Source of the DNA: Akkermansiaceae bacterium
Lineage (GTDB): Bacteria; Verrucomicrobiota; Verrucomicrobiia; Verrucomicrobiales; Akkermansiaceae
DNA length: 46,900 nt
NCBI GenBank assembly: GCA_025457625.1
Contig: JALOUA010000006.1
Location: 1-46,900, forward strand
Direction: 5' to 3'
Shown: positions 37,861 through 45,802 of the stretch, in pieces
How positions within the stretch are numbered: position 1 is the first letter of the stretch
How the letters are laid out: each line of letters starts with the position of its first letter
Notes under the pieces: model-generated
What the model saw: the letters and a program-made list of their open reading frames with translations, nothing else
What the model was told of the DNA's origin: nothing
The model's database searches: none
Program-made: the position numbers and the translations under genes

Positions 37861-38238
37861 ATGAACATCCCATCCGACCTCCGTTATTGTCCGTCCCACG
37901 AATGGTTGCGCCTTGAGGGCGACATCGCCACCGTCGGCATCTCCGACCACGCCCAGCAAGAACTCACCGACGTGGTGTTTGTCGAGCTGCCCGCCACCGG
38001 CCGCGCGGTCGATGCCGGTGATCCGACCGCCGTGGTCGAGTCCGTCAAGGCCGCCAGCGACATCTACGCGCCCGTCGGCGGCGAAGTCGTGGAGGTGAAC
38101 CCGGAAGTCGAAGCCGATCCCTCGCTCGTGAACACCGACCCCTACGGCAAGGGCTGGATTTTCAAACTGCGCGTGAAAAACGCCGCCGATGCCGCCACCC
38201 TGATGGACGCGGACGCTTATCAGGCGCATCTTTCCTGA
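37861..38238 (+). CDS. gcvH: Glycine cleavage system H protein
   Basis: GcvH is the lipoylated carrier that shuttles the aminomethyl group between the P, T and L proteins. The protein is 125 residues, standard. It reads MNIPSDLRYCPSHEWLRLEG, ISDHAQQELTDVVFVELPAT and VVESVKAASDIYAPVGGEVV, where Lys63 is the lipoylation site. gcvP is not in the window; the next gene is a beta-barrel protein. Confidence 0.97.
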   Translation: MNIPSDLRYCPSHEWLRLEGDIATVGISDHAQQELTDVVFVELPATGRAVDAGDPTAVVESVKAASDIYAPVGGEVVEVNPEVEADPSLVNTDPYGKGWIFKLRVKNAADAATLMDADAYQAHLS

Positions 38239-38383
38239 GCGGCCGCCGCACACGACGCGGCGAAATAGCCGTGGCGGACCATGGAATGCCCGACTAGGCT
38301 TCCAACGGACAGAACCACGCCGGATGCGGGGCAGTCTTTCCTCGATCGGATGTGGCGTGTCCAAAACACCAACCCGAACGACG

Positions 38384-39070
38384 ATGAAAACGAAAACGTT
38401 CGCATGTTTGGCAGGGCTGGCCCTTGCCACCGCCGCACAGGCGGGAACTCCAGCCACGGCCATGGCCCCCGCACCCGAATCGGGGCTTTGGCAGTGGTTT
38501 ATCGGCGGCTCCGTGGGTTATCTCACCGATTTGGAAGAGGCCATGTACGGCCTGCAGGCCGGCATGGAATACCAAACCGCCGGCTCACCGGCGAGCCACG
38601 CCATCTATCTGGAAGTGGGATACACCCGGGATGATGTCAGCGGAAGCGAGACCGCCAATTTGCCCGGTGCCGTCAGTTGGAATGCCTCGGCGGATCTGGA
38701 CATCATTCCGATCACGCTGAACTACAAGTATCAGAACGCCCTCACGGATCGCCTCAACTGGTACGCCGGGCTGGGCTTGGGCATCGCCGTTCTGGACAGC
38801 TCGGTGGATTGGCGCTGGTCCCAGGCGGTGGCTCCTCCCAACAACACCGGGGCGGGCAGCGACGACGATTCCGATGTCGCGTTCTACAGCCATGTCTTCG
38901 CGGGCCTGTCCTATGACGTGAGCGACTCTCTCGAAATCTTCAGCGGAGTGCGCTACATCCTCATGGACAACAAGGACCTGCAAGTCGCTTTCGCCGGCCA
39001 GTCGATTGGCTACGAAGCCGGCATCGACGGCGATTTCCTGATCGAACTCGGGGCACGCTACCGCTTCTGA
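38384..39070 (+). CDS. Outer-membrane beta-barrel protein, unknown function
   Basis: From the ATG at 38384 the protein has 228 residues with a signal peptide (MKTKTFACLAGLALATAAQA). The mature part shows alternating amphipathic strands ending in an aromatic: SGLWQWFIGGSVGYLTDLEE, AIYLEVGYTRDDVSGSE, WYAGLGLGIAVLDSSVDWRW and a C-terminal LIELGARYRF typical of OmpA/OmpW-type porin-like barrels. No specific family is recognised. Strong stem-loop sequence follows the stop. Confidence 0.82.
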   Translation: MKTKTFACLAGLALATAAQAGTPATAMAPAPESGLWQWFIGGSVGYLTDLEEAMYGLQAGMEYQTAGSPASHAIYLEVGYTRDDVSGSETANLPGAVSWNASADLDIIPITLNYKYQNALTDRLNWYAGLGLGIAVLDSSVDWRWSQAVAPPNNTGAGSDDDSDVAFYSHVFAGLSYDVSDSLEIFSGVRYILMDNKDLQVAFAGQSIGYEAGIDGDFLIELGARYRF

Positions 39071-39077
39071 GAAACCC

Positions 39078-39107
39078 GGCCGCTCCGGCTCCCCTGCCGG
39101 AGCGGCC
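39078..39107 (+). terminator. Stem-loop after the beta-barrel gene (possible terminator)
   Basis: GGCCGCTCCGGC / GCCGGAGCGGCC is a 12-bp perfect stem with a 6-nt loop, 8 nt after the stop codon. There is no T-tract, so it is only a possible transcription end. Confidence 0.4.
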
Positions 39108-39213
39108 CGCTGGTTCCGGCGGATTGCCAGGCGTTTTCCAATCCGCAGGGAAAGACGGACGTGGGTTTCCACCGTATCAAGCGTGAAACCTGAAACCAGC
39201 TTGCGATCCCGCC

Positions 39214-40521
39214 ATGCAATCCATCACCCCTCTCAACCGCCGCGATTTCATCCGAACCAGCGGAGGAACCGCCGCGGCCGTGGTTGCCGGCACCCTTGCC
39301 GCACCGGCGATCCTGCGCGGCGCCACACCAACCGCCGAACCCGTGCGCATCGGCCATATCGGTGTCGGTGTGCGCGGAACACTGCTGCTCGGCGCCGCCT
39401 CGTCCAACCCCGGCTGCAAAATCGTCGCGGTCTGCGATGTCTATCAGCCGCACCTCCGCAAGGCCGCGGAAGCCGCCAACAATCCCGACGTCAAATCCTA
39501 CAACGATTACCATGACCTGCTCAACGACCCCAAGGTCGAGGCCGTCGTCATCGCCACCCCCGATCACTGGCACGAAGCCATGGTCCTCGATGCCATCGCC
39601 GCCGGCAAGGATGTCTATTGCGAGAAAGGCTGGACCACTTCCGTGGCCGCCGCCAAACGCATGCGCGCCGCGATCAAAAAGGCGGGCACGGTTTTCCAAC
39701 TCGGCCACCAGGGCCGCCAGCTCGCCGCCGCGGATGTCGCGCGCAAAATGCTGCTCGATGGCGCGATCGGCGAGGTCACGCTGGTCAACCTCGGGCGCTT
39801 TTTCAATGGCACGCCCGAACATCCGCCGTGGCGATGGTATGGCAGTTATGGCAATTTCATCCGTCCCGATCCGCAGCAGGTGATCAAGGAACTCGACTGG
39901 GAGCGCTGGCTGGGGCCCGCGCCGAAGATCGATTTCAACGAACGCCACTTCTGGCACTGGCGCTGTTATTTCCCCTACGGCACCGGCCAGGCGGGCGACC
40001 TGCTGTCCCACGAAATGGACCTCGTCCAGTCGGTCCTGCGCTACGGCATCCCCGACACCTGCACCACCCACGCCCACAACGCTTTTTGGAAGGACGACCG
40101 CGAGGCACCCGATACCTGGCTTTCATCCTATGTCTTTGAAAAACCGAACTGCAGCGTCACTTTCGAAGGCTGCATGAATTCCAGACGCCAGCAAACACCG
40201 GAGTTCATCGGCCGCAACGGCCGGCTGATCTTCAGCGAGATCGGCCAGAACGCCTCGCTGTTCGAGACTTATGCCGACGGACCGGCCTACCGCCCCGCTC
40301 GCTACCCGCAGCCGCAACCCGACTTCTTTTTCACTCCGGGCCGGGAACACCGCAAACCCGATCATTTCACCGACTTCCTGAATTGCGTGCGCACCCGTGG
40401 GAAAACCCAATGCAACGAAGAGGAGGCCTTCATCGAGGCCGCCACCCTGCTGATGTCGTTCGAAAGTTTTCGCCTGAAACGCATGGTCCGCTGGGATGCA
40501 ACCCGCGAGGAAATCGTTTAA
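39214..40521 (+). CDS. Tat-exported Gfo/Idh/MocA-family oxidoreductase
   Basis: 435 residues. A Tat signal is visible (NRRDFIRTSGGTAAAVVAGT). Then the NAD(P)-binding Rossmann region: VRIGHIGVGVRGTLLLGAAS, KIVAVCDVYQPHLRKAAEAA and VIATPDHWHEAMVLDAIAAG. The usual EKP lysine motif reads CEKGWTTS, with Gly where Pro is normal. The C-terminal domain (FFNGTPEHPPWRWYGSYGNF, RHFWHWRCYFPYGTGQAGDL) is typical of the exported subgroup common in Planctomycetes-Verrucomicrobia. The sugar substrate is unknown. Confidence 0.92.
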   Translation: MQSITPLNRRDFIRTSGGTAAAVVAGTLAAPAILRGATPTAEPVRIGHIGVGVRGTLLLGAASSNPGCKIVAVCDVYQPHLRKAAEAANNPDVKSYNDYHDLLNDPKVEAVVIATPDHWHEAMVLDAIAAGKDVYCEKGWTTSVAAAKRMRAAIKKAGTVFQLGHQGRQLAAADVARKMLLDGAIGEVTLVNLGRFFNGTPEHPPWRWYGSYGNFIRPDPQQVIKELDWERWLGPAPKIDFNERHFWHWRCYFPYGTGQAGDLLSHEMDLVQSVLRYGIPDTCTTHAHNAFWKDDREAPDTWLSSYVFEKPNCSVTFEGCMNSRRQQTPEFIGRNGRLIFSEIGQNASLFETYADGPAYRPARYPQPQPDFFFTPGREHRKPDHFTDFLNCVRTRGKTQCNEEEAFIEAATLLMSFESFRLKRMVRWDATREEIV

Positions 40522-40581
40522 TCGTTCCAAATCATTGAAAACCAATGGCTTTTACAGACTTTCCAAAATAATCCGCAGCGC

Positions 40582-40608
40582 TTGATATTTTTTAGAAAAA
40601 AATACTTT
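40582..40608 (+). promoter_or_regulatory. Candidate promoter in AT-rich patch
   Basis: TTGATA (40582-40587), a 15-nt spacer, TACTTT (40603-40608), inside the most AT-rich stretch of the surrounding 15 kb. It lies just upstream of the candidate small RNA. The spacer is short, so this is only suggestive. Confidence 0.35.
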
Positions 40609-40639
40609 TGTTTTGCTGAATTTAAGGCAGCATGCCGCA

Positions 40640-40807
40640 GTTCCTGAAACGCTTCGGCGCGACGGAACGCCGGCCAAATCCGAGCTAGCCCGAATCATTC
40701 GAATCGATCTCCGGGGGGAAGTCATTCGAAGGAAGGCCATGCCGGTAGGTTCGGATCAAAAACGCGCGCTGCGAAACCCGGGGGGGAGTTCCAGCGCGCG
40801 TTTTTTT
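40640..40807 (+). ncRNA. Candidate structured small RNA ending in an intrinsic terminator
   Basis: Between the oxidoreductase and the next gene lie 356 nt without a supported ORF. After an AT-rich promoter-like patch there is a GC-rich, inverted-repeat-rich stretch: a TCATTCGAA sequence occurs twice (in 40690-40740), AATCCGA and TTCGGATC are complementary across it, and CCGGCC faces GGCC...CCGG. The stretch ends with an excellent terminator. I did not recognise 6S, SRP or tmRNA signatures. The 5' end is a guess. Confidence 0.35.
40758..40807 (+). terminator. Strong intrinsic terminator (possibly bidirectional)
   Basis: An 11-bp stem (AACGCGCGCTG paired with CAGCGCGCGTT) with a long GC-rich loop is followed by a run of seven T, and preceded by five A, so it could work in both directions. 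It cannot serve the downstream gene at 40878, which lies on the same strand beyond it, so it most likely ends a transcript from the AT-rich patch. Confidence 0.88.
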
Positions 40808-40877
40808 GGTTCCAGCCCGCCGAGGCCGTCCTTTTCATTGCAAAACGCGCCATGCGGGCGAAACTCTCCGCACACTG

Positions 40878-41414
40878 ATGCACTCACAGGACGACATCCA
40901 TTATGCCCTCGAAACCACCCGCGTCCTGCACGAACCGGACCGCCGGATCCAAACCTTCGGCGAGACGCGCTTCGAGTTCCAGCTCATCAGCGAACTGATG
41001 GACCGCGTCGGCGAGGTGCGGATCCGCACCGGCGAGGTGGAGGCGCAGCGGCCGCGCATCCTGCGCCCGGACAACTTCCGCGAGATCGAGCTTGAGGGCT
41101 TCAATGACAGCGCCCGCGAACGTTTCGACCGGATGATGGAAAAATTCCGCGCCGAGGGCAAAGATCTCGCGTTCCTGCAATACGGGTTCCAATTCCGCCG
41201 CGGCGAGGTGCACGAGGAGGTCGTTCATGAAAGCATGGACAATGTGCGTGACCGCATGCTCGGCGACATCCGGCGCAGCGGCAATCCCTCGCTGGCGATC
41301 ATCGAGGGCGTCGATGACGCATGGGAAATCTGCGTGCTCAAGTTTTCCTTTGAGATGATCATCCGTTCCCACGAGATCAATGCCTTCGACCTCAAGCGCC
41401 GCGGGCTGATCTGA
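40878..41414 (+). CDS. Conserved protein of unknown function
   Basis: 178 residues from the ATG at 40878; the open frame extends 72 nt into the terminator region, which is not coding. No signal peptide or membrane segment. The sequence is helical and charged: HYALETTRVLHEPDRRIQTF, FQLISELMDRVGEVRIRTGE, DSARERFDRMMEKFRAEGKD and RSGNPSLAIIEGVDDAWEIC. I do not recognise a family. The LysM gene follows 25 nt later. Confidence 0.82.
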   Translation: MHSQDDIHYALETTRVLHEPDRRIQTFGETRFEFQLISELMDRVGEVRIRTGEVEAQRPRILRPDNFREIELEGFNDSARERFDRMMEKFRAEGKDLAFLQYGFQFRRGEVHEEVVHESMDNVRDRMLGDIRRSGNPSLAIIEGVDDAWEICVLKFSFEMIIRSHEINAFDLKRRGLI

Positions 41415-41439
41415 CACCTCCGGTTTCCCAGGCCTGCCC

Positions 41440-42324
41440 ATGAGACTCTGGACGCTCGTCAAAATCACCGCCGCGCTGGCCGTCACGAGCGTCATGGCGT
41501 TCACCGGCATGCTCGCCTACCACGTCGCCGTCGAACCCCTCGGTGGCGTCTTCGCGGAAATCATCCCCGATCCCGTCCGCATCGCCGGCGGACCCACCGA
41601 CCAGGACCTGGTGAAAATGCTCGAATCCGCGGAGATGCCCGACATTGATCCCGGCGAAAAGGCGTTTCAAAAAGCCCATGAAATGCTGGCTCTCGGCCGC
41701 ATCCCCGAAGCGCGCGAAAAACTCACCGCCATCGTCAATGTTTTCCCGAGCTCGTCCTCGGCACCCGCCGCCCGCCGCATTGTCGGCGAGATCAATCTGG
41801 ATGAAATCCTCTCCAGCAGCCACATGCAGGGCAAACAGGTCCATACCGTCGCCCGCGGCGACTCGCTGCTCGGCATCGCCGCGCGCTACAAGACGACCAT
41901 CGACTGCATGATGCACCTCAACTCGATGATGGAGATCCCGCGCATCCAACCCGGCCATGAAATCATCGTGATGCCGCTCGAATTCCGCCTGCTCATCGAG
42001 CCGCGCAGGCAGTCGGTCTCGCTATGGGACGGCGGACGCTTCATTCGCGAATATCCGGTGCTGCACATCAGCCATGCGGCCGCCACCCCGCGGCGCGCCA
42101 CCATCGCCTCCAAGGCCGCCGAACTCGACGGCCGCCGCGTTCTCCCGGAATCCAGGGAATACCGCGCCGCCGAGAAAGTCATCGTCATCGACAAACCGCC
42201 GCTGCAGATCCGCGGCTGGGACGGCAGCGGCGAGAAACCCGCGGCCGGCATCCTGCTGCGCCCCGCCGACATGGAGGAAATCGCACTACTCACCCGCGTC
42301 GGCAACGAGGTGGAAATCCGTTAG
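41440..42324 (+). CDS. LysM-domain envelope protein
   Basis: 294 residues. A signal/anchor (LVKITAALAVTSVMAFTGML) is followed by a short helical pair (EKAFQKAHEMLALGRIPEAR), then a LysM peptidoglycan-binding domain at about 131-176: HTVARGDSLLGIAARYKTTI and PGHEIIVMPLEFRLLIE. The remainder (LWDGGRFIREYPVLHISHAA) looks like a degenerate L,D-transpeptidase-type domain without the HxxxSxGC catalytic motif. A role in cell wall binding or processing is inferred. uvrB begins 8 nt after its stop. Confidence 0.85.
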   Translation: MRLWTLVKITAALAVTSVMAFTGMLAYHVAVEPLGGVFAEIIPDPVRIAGGPTDQDLVKMLESAEMPDIDPGEKAFQKAHEMLALGRIPEAREKLTAIVNVFPSSSSAPAARRIVGEINLDEILSSSHMQGKQVHTVARGDSLLGIAARYKTTIDCMMHLNSMMEIPRIQPGHEIIVMPLEFRLLIEPRRQSVSLWDGGRFIREYPVLHISHAAATPRRATIASKAAELDGRRVLPESREYRAAEKVIVIDKPPLQIRGWDGSGEKPAAGILLRPADMEEIALLTRVGNEVEIR

Positions 42325-42332
42325 ACAGCACG

Positions 42333-44513
42333 ATGGACTTCCAACTGGTCAGCGATTACCGGCCGCAGGGCGACCAGGCCCAGGCGATCGCCAAGCTCGC
42401 GAAGTCGCTGGAGGCCGGCAACCGCCACCAGACGCTGCTGGGTGTCACCGGCTCGGGCAAGACCTTCACGATGGCCAATCTGATCGCGCGGCATGGCCGG
42501 CCGGCGCTTGTCATGAGCCACAACAAGACGCTCGCCGCGCAGCTCTACTCGGAGTTCAAGAACTTCTTCCCCCACAACGCGGTCGAGTATTTCGTCTCCT
42601 ACTTCGATTACTATCAGCCGGAGGCCTACATTCCGCGCAGCGACACCTACATCGAGAAGGACTCGTCCATCAACGAGGAGATCGAGCGCCTGCGGCTCAG
42701 CACGATGGGTTCCCTGCTCACCCGCCGGGATGTGATCGTGGTGGCATCCGTCTCCTGCATCTACGGCTTGGGATCGCCGGAGGATTATGAAAACATGATG
42801 GTCCCGGTGTGGAAGGGCCAGAAACTCAGCCGCGGGGATTTCCTCAACTCGCTGGTCGGCATGCTCTTCGAGCGCAACGACATCCAGTTCGGCCGCGGCA
42901 AATTCCGCGTCCGCGGCGATGTGGTGGAGGTCCATCCGGCCTATCTCGACGAAACCGCCATCCGCGTGGAGTTTTTCGATGACGAGGTCGAGCGCGTCAG
43001 CAGCATCCACACGCTCACCGGACAGATCATCGAACGTCTCGAAAGCCACACGTTTTTCCCGGCCAAACAGTTCGTCACGCCCGGCGACAAGATGAAGCGC
43101 GCGGCTGTGGCGATCCGCGAGGAGCTTGAGGCGGGCATCGCCGGTTTCGAAAAACACCACAAGCTGCTCGAAGCCCAGCGGCTGCGCATGCGCACGGAAT
43201 ACGATCTGGAAATGATGGCCGAGATGGGCTTCTGCCAGGGCATCGAGAACTACTCGCGCCACCTCACCGGCCGCGAACCCGGCGCGCGGCCGCACACGCT
43301 GCTGGATTTCTTCCCGCGGGATTTCCTCCTGATGATCGACGAAAGCCACGCCACCATCCCGCAGATCGGCGGCATGTATGAGGGCGACAAGAGCCGCAAG
43401 ACGGTGCTCGTCGAGCACGGCTTCCGGCTGCCCAGCGCGCTGGACAACCGTCCGCTGCGCTTCGAGGAATTCATGCAGATGACCGGCCAGCGCCTCTACG
43501 TCTCCGCCACACCCGGGCCATTTGAAATCCTCAACTCCCGCCCCGAGAACAAAACCCACATCCCGGTGAAGTCGCGCAAGGAAGGCGGTGTGCCGGATCT
43601 GAAAAAACTCCGCGTCAAACCGAGCGGCAACGACGAACCGGTGGAGGACTTCGATCCCACCAAGCGCGGCACACCGCTGGTCGTCGAGCAGATCATCCGC
43701 CCGACCGGACTGCTCGATCCGGTCATCACATTGCGCCCGCTCAAGGGCCAGATCGACGAGACGATCGAACTCTGCCGCCAGCGCGTCGAACGCCACGAGC
43801 GCGTGCTGGTCACCACCCTCACCAAGAAGACCGCCGAAGACCTCAGCGAATACCTCAAGAGCGTCGGGCTCAAGGTGCGCTACATCCATGCCGACATCGA
43901 CGCCGTCGAGCGCGTGGAAATCCTCCGCCAACTCCGCGCCGCCACCGTGGACGTGCTGGTGGGCATCAACCTGCTGCGCGAAGGCCTCGACCTGCCGGAA
44001 GTCTCGCTGGTTTGCATATTGGATGCCGACAAGGAGGGCTTCCTGCGCAACCAGACCTCGCTCATCCAGACCGCCGGCCGCGCCGCGCGCCACCTCGCCG
44101 GGGAATGCGTCCTGTTCTGCGATGTGGTCACGGATTCGATCCAGTCGCTGCTCGATGTCTGCAACTACCGCCGCACGCGCCAGCAGCAATACAACGAAGC
44201 ACACGGCATCACGCCGCAAAGCGTGACTCGCGCATTGCAACAAAGTCTGCAAACCCACGAACACACGCGCGAACAGGCGGATGCGCTCAACCAATCCCTG
44301 GTGGCGGATGATATGGAGACTTATGACAAGCTCCGCGTGATCGCCGGACTGGAGGAGGAAATGCGCGAGGCTTCGTCGCGTCTCGAATTCGAGCGCGCGG
44401 CCCACCTGCGCGACCAGATCACCGCCTTGAAAGGAACCGCTCCCGCCACTGTCTCCAAACCGGTGAAATACCCCACAGGGAAAAGCGCGCGCGGCAAGCG
44501 AGTGTCTTCTTGA
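42333..44513 (+). CDS. uvrB: Excinuclease ABC subunit UvrB with a ~44-residue insertion
   Basis: UvrB verifies damage and recruits UvrC. The ATG at 42333 gives 726 residues, against 673 in E. coli. All helicase motifs are present: GVTGSGKTFTMANLIARHGR (Walker A, Lys43), the damage-probing hairpin SYFDYYQPEAYIPRSDTYIE, the DESH box MIDESHATIPQIGGMY, SATPGPFEI, GINLLREGLDLPEVSL and QTAGRAARHLAGE. Between SATPGPFEI (to 399) and VVEQIIRPTG (from 450) lie about 44 extra residues, basic and Lys/Pro-rich (PDLKKLRVKPSGNDEPVEDF), absent from E. coli UvrB. The UvrC-binding C-terminal helix pair (REASSRLEFERAAHLRDQIT) is present. Confidence 0.96.
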   Translation: MDFQLVSDYRPQGDQAQAIAKLAKSLEAGNRHQTLLGVTGSGKTFTMANLIARHGRPALVMSHNKTLAAQLYSEFKNFFPHNAVEYFVSYFDYYQPEAYIPRSDTYIEKDSSINEEIERLRLSTMGSLLTRRDVIVVASVSCIYGLGSPEDYENMMVPVWKGQKLSRGDFLNSLVGMLFERNDIQFGRGKFRVRGDVVEVHPAYLDETAIRVEFFDDEVERVSSIHTLTGQIIERLESHTFFPAKQFVTPGDKMKRAAVAIREELEAGIAGFEKHHKLLEAQRLRMRTEYDLEMMAEMGFCQGIENYSRHLTGREPGARPHTLLDFFPRDFLLMIDESHATIPQIGGMYEGDKSRKTVLVEHGFRLPSALDNRPLRFEEFMQMTGQRLYVSATPGPFEILNSRPENKTHIPVKSRKEGGVPDLKKLRVKPSGNDEPVEDFDPTKRGTPLVVEQIIRPTGLLDPVITLRPLKGQIDETIELCRQRVERHERVLVTTLTKKTAEDLSEYLKSVGLKVRYIHADIDAVERVEILRQLRAATVDVLVGINLLREGLDLPEVSLVCILDADKEGFLRNQTSLIQTAGRAARHLAGECVLFCDVVTDSIQSLLDVCNYRRTRQQQYNEAHGITPQSVTRALQQSLQTHEHTREQADALNQSLVADDMETYDKLRVIAGLEEEMREASSRLEFERAAHLRDQITALKGTAPATVSKPVKYPTGKSARGKRVSS

Positions 44514-44818
44514 CCGCACCGCTGTATCGCCGCGAGTCTCTGCGCGTGATCACCGTCAAACCGGACCGCCCGTATTTCGATGCCTGGCTGCGGCGCATGA
44601 AGCGCCATTTCGCCGCCAGCGGCCGGCTCAGCCAGACCGCGGTCCTGCTGGCCGGTGAATACGGGGAAAGCCCCGACGTCTGGGTCAAGCGCCTGCGCGC
44701 GCTGCTCGACGGCGGCGAGCCTCCCTCGCTTGAACTGCTCACCCGCATCGACGCCCTGCTGGCCCCTCCCGTGGTATCGCGGCCGGAGGAGATGTCACAG
44801 GGCATGCTTTTCGGCTGA
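44510..44818 (+). CDS. Small protein of unknown function coupled to uvrB
   Basis: 102 residues from a TTG at 44510 that overlaps the uvrB stop (TTGA). No signal peptide. It reads RESLRVITVKPDRPYFDAWL, RRMKRHFAASGRLSQTAVLL and VWVKRLRALLDGGEPPSLEL; the segment SGRLSQTAVLLAGEYGESPD suggests a helix-turn-helix-like fold, but only weakly. Translational coupling suggests a link to repair or simply operon filling. The reading frame ends just before the accessory region. Confidence 0.7.
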   Translation: MTAPLYRRESLRVITVKPDRPYFDAWLRRMKRHFAASGRLSQTAVLLAGEYGESPDVWVKRLRALLDGGEPPSLELLTRIDALLAPPVVSRPEEMSQGMLFG

Positions 44819-45256
44819 CGGCCATCCCGCCGTCGGCCCTGTGTTTGGGATCGTCTGTCGGGTGGTATTGCGTCAGGTGAACCCACATCCGTTCGGCGCG
44901 CGTCTTGGAACGCGAATTGCCCGATCGCCCCTCCGTTCATGCACAAGATGCCGACAGTCCAAGCCATCCGCCGCATCCGTTGAGCGCCCGCCCCTCACCC
45001 GAGACCGGACCACGACCTTCGCACACTTTGGCGTGGAAAGGTTGCGGAGAGCTGGATAACCAGAGGATAAGAGGCGATCTAACAGGAATAAATGTGAGAC
45101 TGCGGACTGGCACCCAGCGATGCTTGTTAGTCGGTAATGACGCTGTCGACGATCGAGGTGGCCGTGAAGTTCCGGGCATCGGCGGGTCAAGTTCCTGACT
45201 CCAAAGACGATCTAACATTTTTTGGCACTTAAATCCAAGGACTGACCCTTGTCACT
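44819..45256. other. Intergenic junction region before low-GC module
   Basis: 438 nt without a convincing gene. Candidate frames on both strands (for example a 97-codon plus-strand frame from 44905) have Pro/Ser/Arg-rich unrecognisable content. A 10-bp direct repeat CGATCTAACA occurs twice here. GC content falls clearly from about 45.19 kb rightwards. No tRNA, rRNA or full att site was recognised. Confidence 0.6.
45075..45217. repeat. 10-bp direct repeat CGATCTAACA, two copies 133 bp apart
   Basis: Copies are at 45075-45084 and 45208-45217. Both contain TCTAACA, the heptamer enriched across the window, and ATCTAAC, which fits the RYYYAAC core of integron attC/attI sites. A GTTAGTC at 45126-45132 is one base off the partner GTTRRRY. 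The repeat sits at the border of the low-GC module next to a tyrosine recombinase gene, so a recombination site is conceivable. Confidence 0.5.
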
Positions 45257-45802
45257 CTATCGAGGTTTGGATGGACGCTCCATAAACAAATATCGACCAC
45301 TCGTTGCCTTATAAATTAATAAAAAGTCTTTGATTTTGGCGAATGGTTGATCGCTTGGGCCGAGAAAAATTATTGCGCATATTTTTCGTTGAATCGCTTC
45401 ATTTTCCATCTGCTTGATCCAAGCTTCGAGGTTATCAATTTTTTTTCCTTTGGCATCAACCCAATTTGTGTTATCTACTCCCAAGTGAAATATTACAAAT
45501 TCCGTGTTTTTCCTTTCTCCGGAAAATAGCAATTTATGCCAGGGATTCTTTTCATGATTATCTGCCAACGGTGGATAATAAAAGAAATTACTCTCATTCA
45601 CTTCAAATATTAAAGGATCTGCAAATGGTTTTGAAATTACTCGCCGTAGAGCGGCCGTAATTTCGGTTCCGCAGGCCGATTTGGGCAAGTTGATTTTTGT
45701 TCCGCCAGATTGTTCGGAAAAAGCGTTTACTTGGAGAGCGCAGACAAGCACAAATATAAGAGCTACTTTTCCGAGGAAAAAGAGTTGTGGTGTTTTATTC
45801 AT
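45257..45802 (-). CDS. Signal-peptide protein, possible immunity partner of the RHS tip
   Basis: 181 residues, AT-rich compared with the rest of the window. A signal peptide is visible ([20 protein letters not shown] ending near NAFS). The mature part is [40 protein letters not shown] and [20 protein letters not shown]. The last segment loosely recalls the periplasmic ExbD/TolR fold, with low confidence. Its start overlaps the stop of the upstream RHS-tip frame by 8 nt (ATGAATAA), so the two genes are translationally coupled, the classic toxin-immunity layout. Function is inference from position. Confidence 0.7.
   Translation of the reverse strand: MNKTPQLFFLGKVALIFVLVCALQVNAFSEQSGGTKINLPKSACGTEITAALRRVISKPFADPLIFEVNESNFFYYPPLADNHEKNPWHKLLFSGERKNTEFVIFHLGVDNTNWVDAKGKKIDNLEAWIKQMENEAIQRKICAIIFLGPSDQPFAKIKDFLLIYKATSGRYLFMERPSKPR

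Noticed and set aside
40640-40760. SRP RNA (ffs) in the structured gap
   Set aside because: A GAAGGAAGG-type stretch was tempting, but the conserved helix-8 core and tetraloop context do not match.
42321-44519. 732-codon open frame antisense to uvrB
   Set aside because: Also a codon-bias shadow; uvrB on the plus strand is conserved throughout.
44905-45198. 97-codon frame in the junction region
   Set aside because: Composition is low-complexity Ser/Pro/Arg with no family resemblance and no start context.
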